A DNA stretch of 64,000 nucleotides, taken from positions 50,869,062 through 50,933,061 of the forward strand of contig NC_092346.1 in the NCBI RefSeq assembly GCF_963676685.1, given 5' to 3'. Below the pieces are notes generated by a model. It did not search any database and was not told the DNA's origin. It was given only the letters and a program-made list of their open reading frames with translations. This document shows positions 62,641-64,000 of the stretch, piece after piece. The stretch's first letter is position 1, and the number at the start of each line of letters is the position of its first letter. The DNA is from Mytilus edulis. Its lineage: Eukaryota; Mollusca; Bivalvia; Mytilida; Mytilidae. The translations under genes and the position numbers were made by a program.

Positions 62641-64000
62641 CTAAAATAAACAAAGTTCGAATAAATAGGCAGTGGTCTCAAAACCAGCATATAAAGCTTT
62701 ATGCAAAATCAAATTGTACTCCTTGGATTAAAACAATGTCAATGGTTTGGGTGACCTCTATCACGTCAGTTATAAGTTTGTAATGTCAGAAAGTCGTGTA
62801 TTTGACAACAATTTGTTTTAAGGCTTCGAATATCTATCATTCATTGTAACCAATTCTCATTCCGGTAACTGTTTGTTCATTCCATTGTAAAGTCGGTCAT
62901 ATTATACTATATATGTCTTTTCTGTTCTGCATCTTGCACTGAATGAATTAAGAAAACATGCTAAATATGTTTACAAAAACGTAATACTGCATTCACGAGA
63001 AAAATGAAGCTTTACGACAAACACAATGATTAACATGGAAATAGTGAATTTTCATTTTCTTCGTTTTATTAATTTCCAGGTCTTCGAATGGTAATAAACT
63101 GAAATATTGTGAAAAAAAAATACATAGTTCACAGTAATTGTTGACTAATATTTTGATGGAACACATTCGCATATATATGCATGTTGAAGAAGTCATTGAA
63201 TTATGTGTTTTGTTTTGCTCAACAAGTGCCAGGCATACTGAATCCTTTTGACGAAGGGACTGTTTGGCGTTGTATGATCTTTTAAATTGTCACGCAGAAT
63301 CTTGCTCACTGTTGTTTTTTTTAGGAATTTTATAAATGTGTAAGAATAAAACAATTCATAGATAAGCATCTATTTAACATCGGTAAATGCATATTGTAAC
63401 TGAAGTTGCACTCCTGTAGTTCTAAAAAAAAAAAGAGACTATATGGACCATTTGATGAAAAGGAATATCTCGTATCTCTTTTTTTTTTTATCATACATAA
63501 GGATAATATGATATTGGTATGTTTTTTGTCTCGAGTATATATCATGGCGGATTACTGTCTTGTGGAGACTTTTTGTTTAATATGTACGCTAAAAGTTATA
63601 AGTAGATTATTATAGAATATATGTAGTATACAATTAAACAGTGATATACAAGTGAAACAATGGACTTTCGATTATTGATATGTACATACAGCTACCTGAT
63701 TCCCTAAACTTTTAATCTCCAACATAAAAAAATAAAAGGAAATGTGGATTACCAATGAGACAACTCACCACCAAAGACCAAATGCTGTAGTAGTGAGCAG
63801 CTATAGTTCACCATACGGCCTTCGATAATGATTTTAACCAATATCACATATATAGCAAGCTATGCAATGCCCCGCAATGACAAAAGTAAGTCATTCATTC
63901 ATACGAGAAAACTAATTTATAGAACAATATATGATACACTGTTACAGCAACAAACGACAACCACTGAAAAAGTTAACAGCTATATTCAGAATGCATATCG
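62641..64000. other. Kelch-gene upstream intron and repeat R1 at the window edge
   Basis: No BTB or BACK exon is visible on the minus strand, so the upstream exons lie beyond the window. Positions 63735-64000 are a minus-strand R1 copy (ACCAATGAGACAACTCACCA, AAAGACCAAATGCTGTAGTA, CACCATACGGCCTTCGATAA), cut off by the window end. Confidence 0.6.

Overview
This is a eukaryotic, strongly AT-rich window with small exons, GT-AG introns and a dense load of dispersed repeats. The repeat families and gene structures suggest a bivalve mollusc, most likely a mussel (Mytilidae). The species assignment is inference from repeat families I recognise; no search was run. No rRNA, tRNA, CRISPR, operon or prokaryotic feature was found.

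Four protein-coding genes were assembled by hand from splice sites and reading-frame continuity. (1) 87-4905 (+) holds the last five coding exons of spastin (SPAST), a microtubule-severing AAA ATPase; its 5' part lies before the window. (2) 14487-22429 (+) is ECH1, delta(3,5)-delta(2,4)-dienoyl-CoA isomerase, in seven exons with all three catalytic acids and a C-terminal SKL peroxisomal signal; its most N-terminal exon was not located. (3) 26280-41536 (+) is a complete six-exon ARMC5-like gene encoding 1200 residues: armadillo repeats, a long Ser-Pro-rich linker with a nuclear localisation signal, and a C-terminal BTB domain. (4) 47250-62640 (-) holds the last five coding exons of a kelch-repeat (KLHL/KBTBD-type) gene whose upstream part lies beyond 64000. 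ARMC5 and the kelch gene are convergent. The genes are not functionally linked in any obvious way; this is an ordinary animal neighbourhood.

The rest is intron and intergenic DNA filled with mobile elements. The clearest are a 1994-bp element with 212-bp terminal inverted repeats in ECH1 intron 6; a 996-bp Harbinger-like element in spastin; a 120-bp foldback element with a 9-bp target duplication; four copies of a ~203-bp TA-flanked MITE; several internally repetitive families with ~145-169-bp core repeats; and a nested set in ARMC5 intron 3, where a ~1.24-kb element was split by two independent insertions. ARMC5 intron 5 contains a 24-unit, 75/79-bp minisatellite that grew out of a dispersed repeat. 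A LINE 3' fragment lies in a kelch intron, and the kelch introns carry nine TGA[C/G]TCA (AP-1-type) motifs.

I found no convincing new enzymatic or defence system. The most interesting material is the structure of the repeats.
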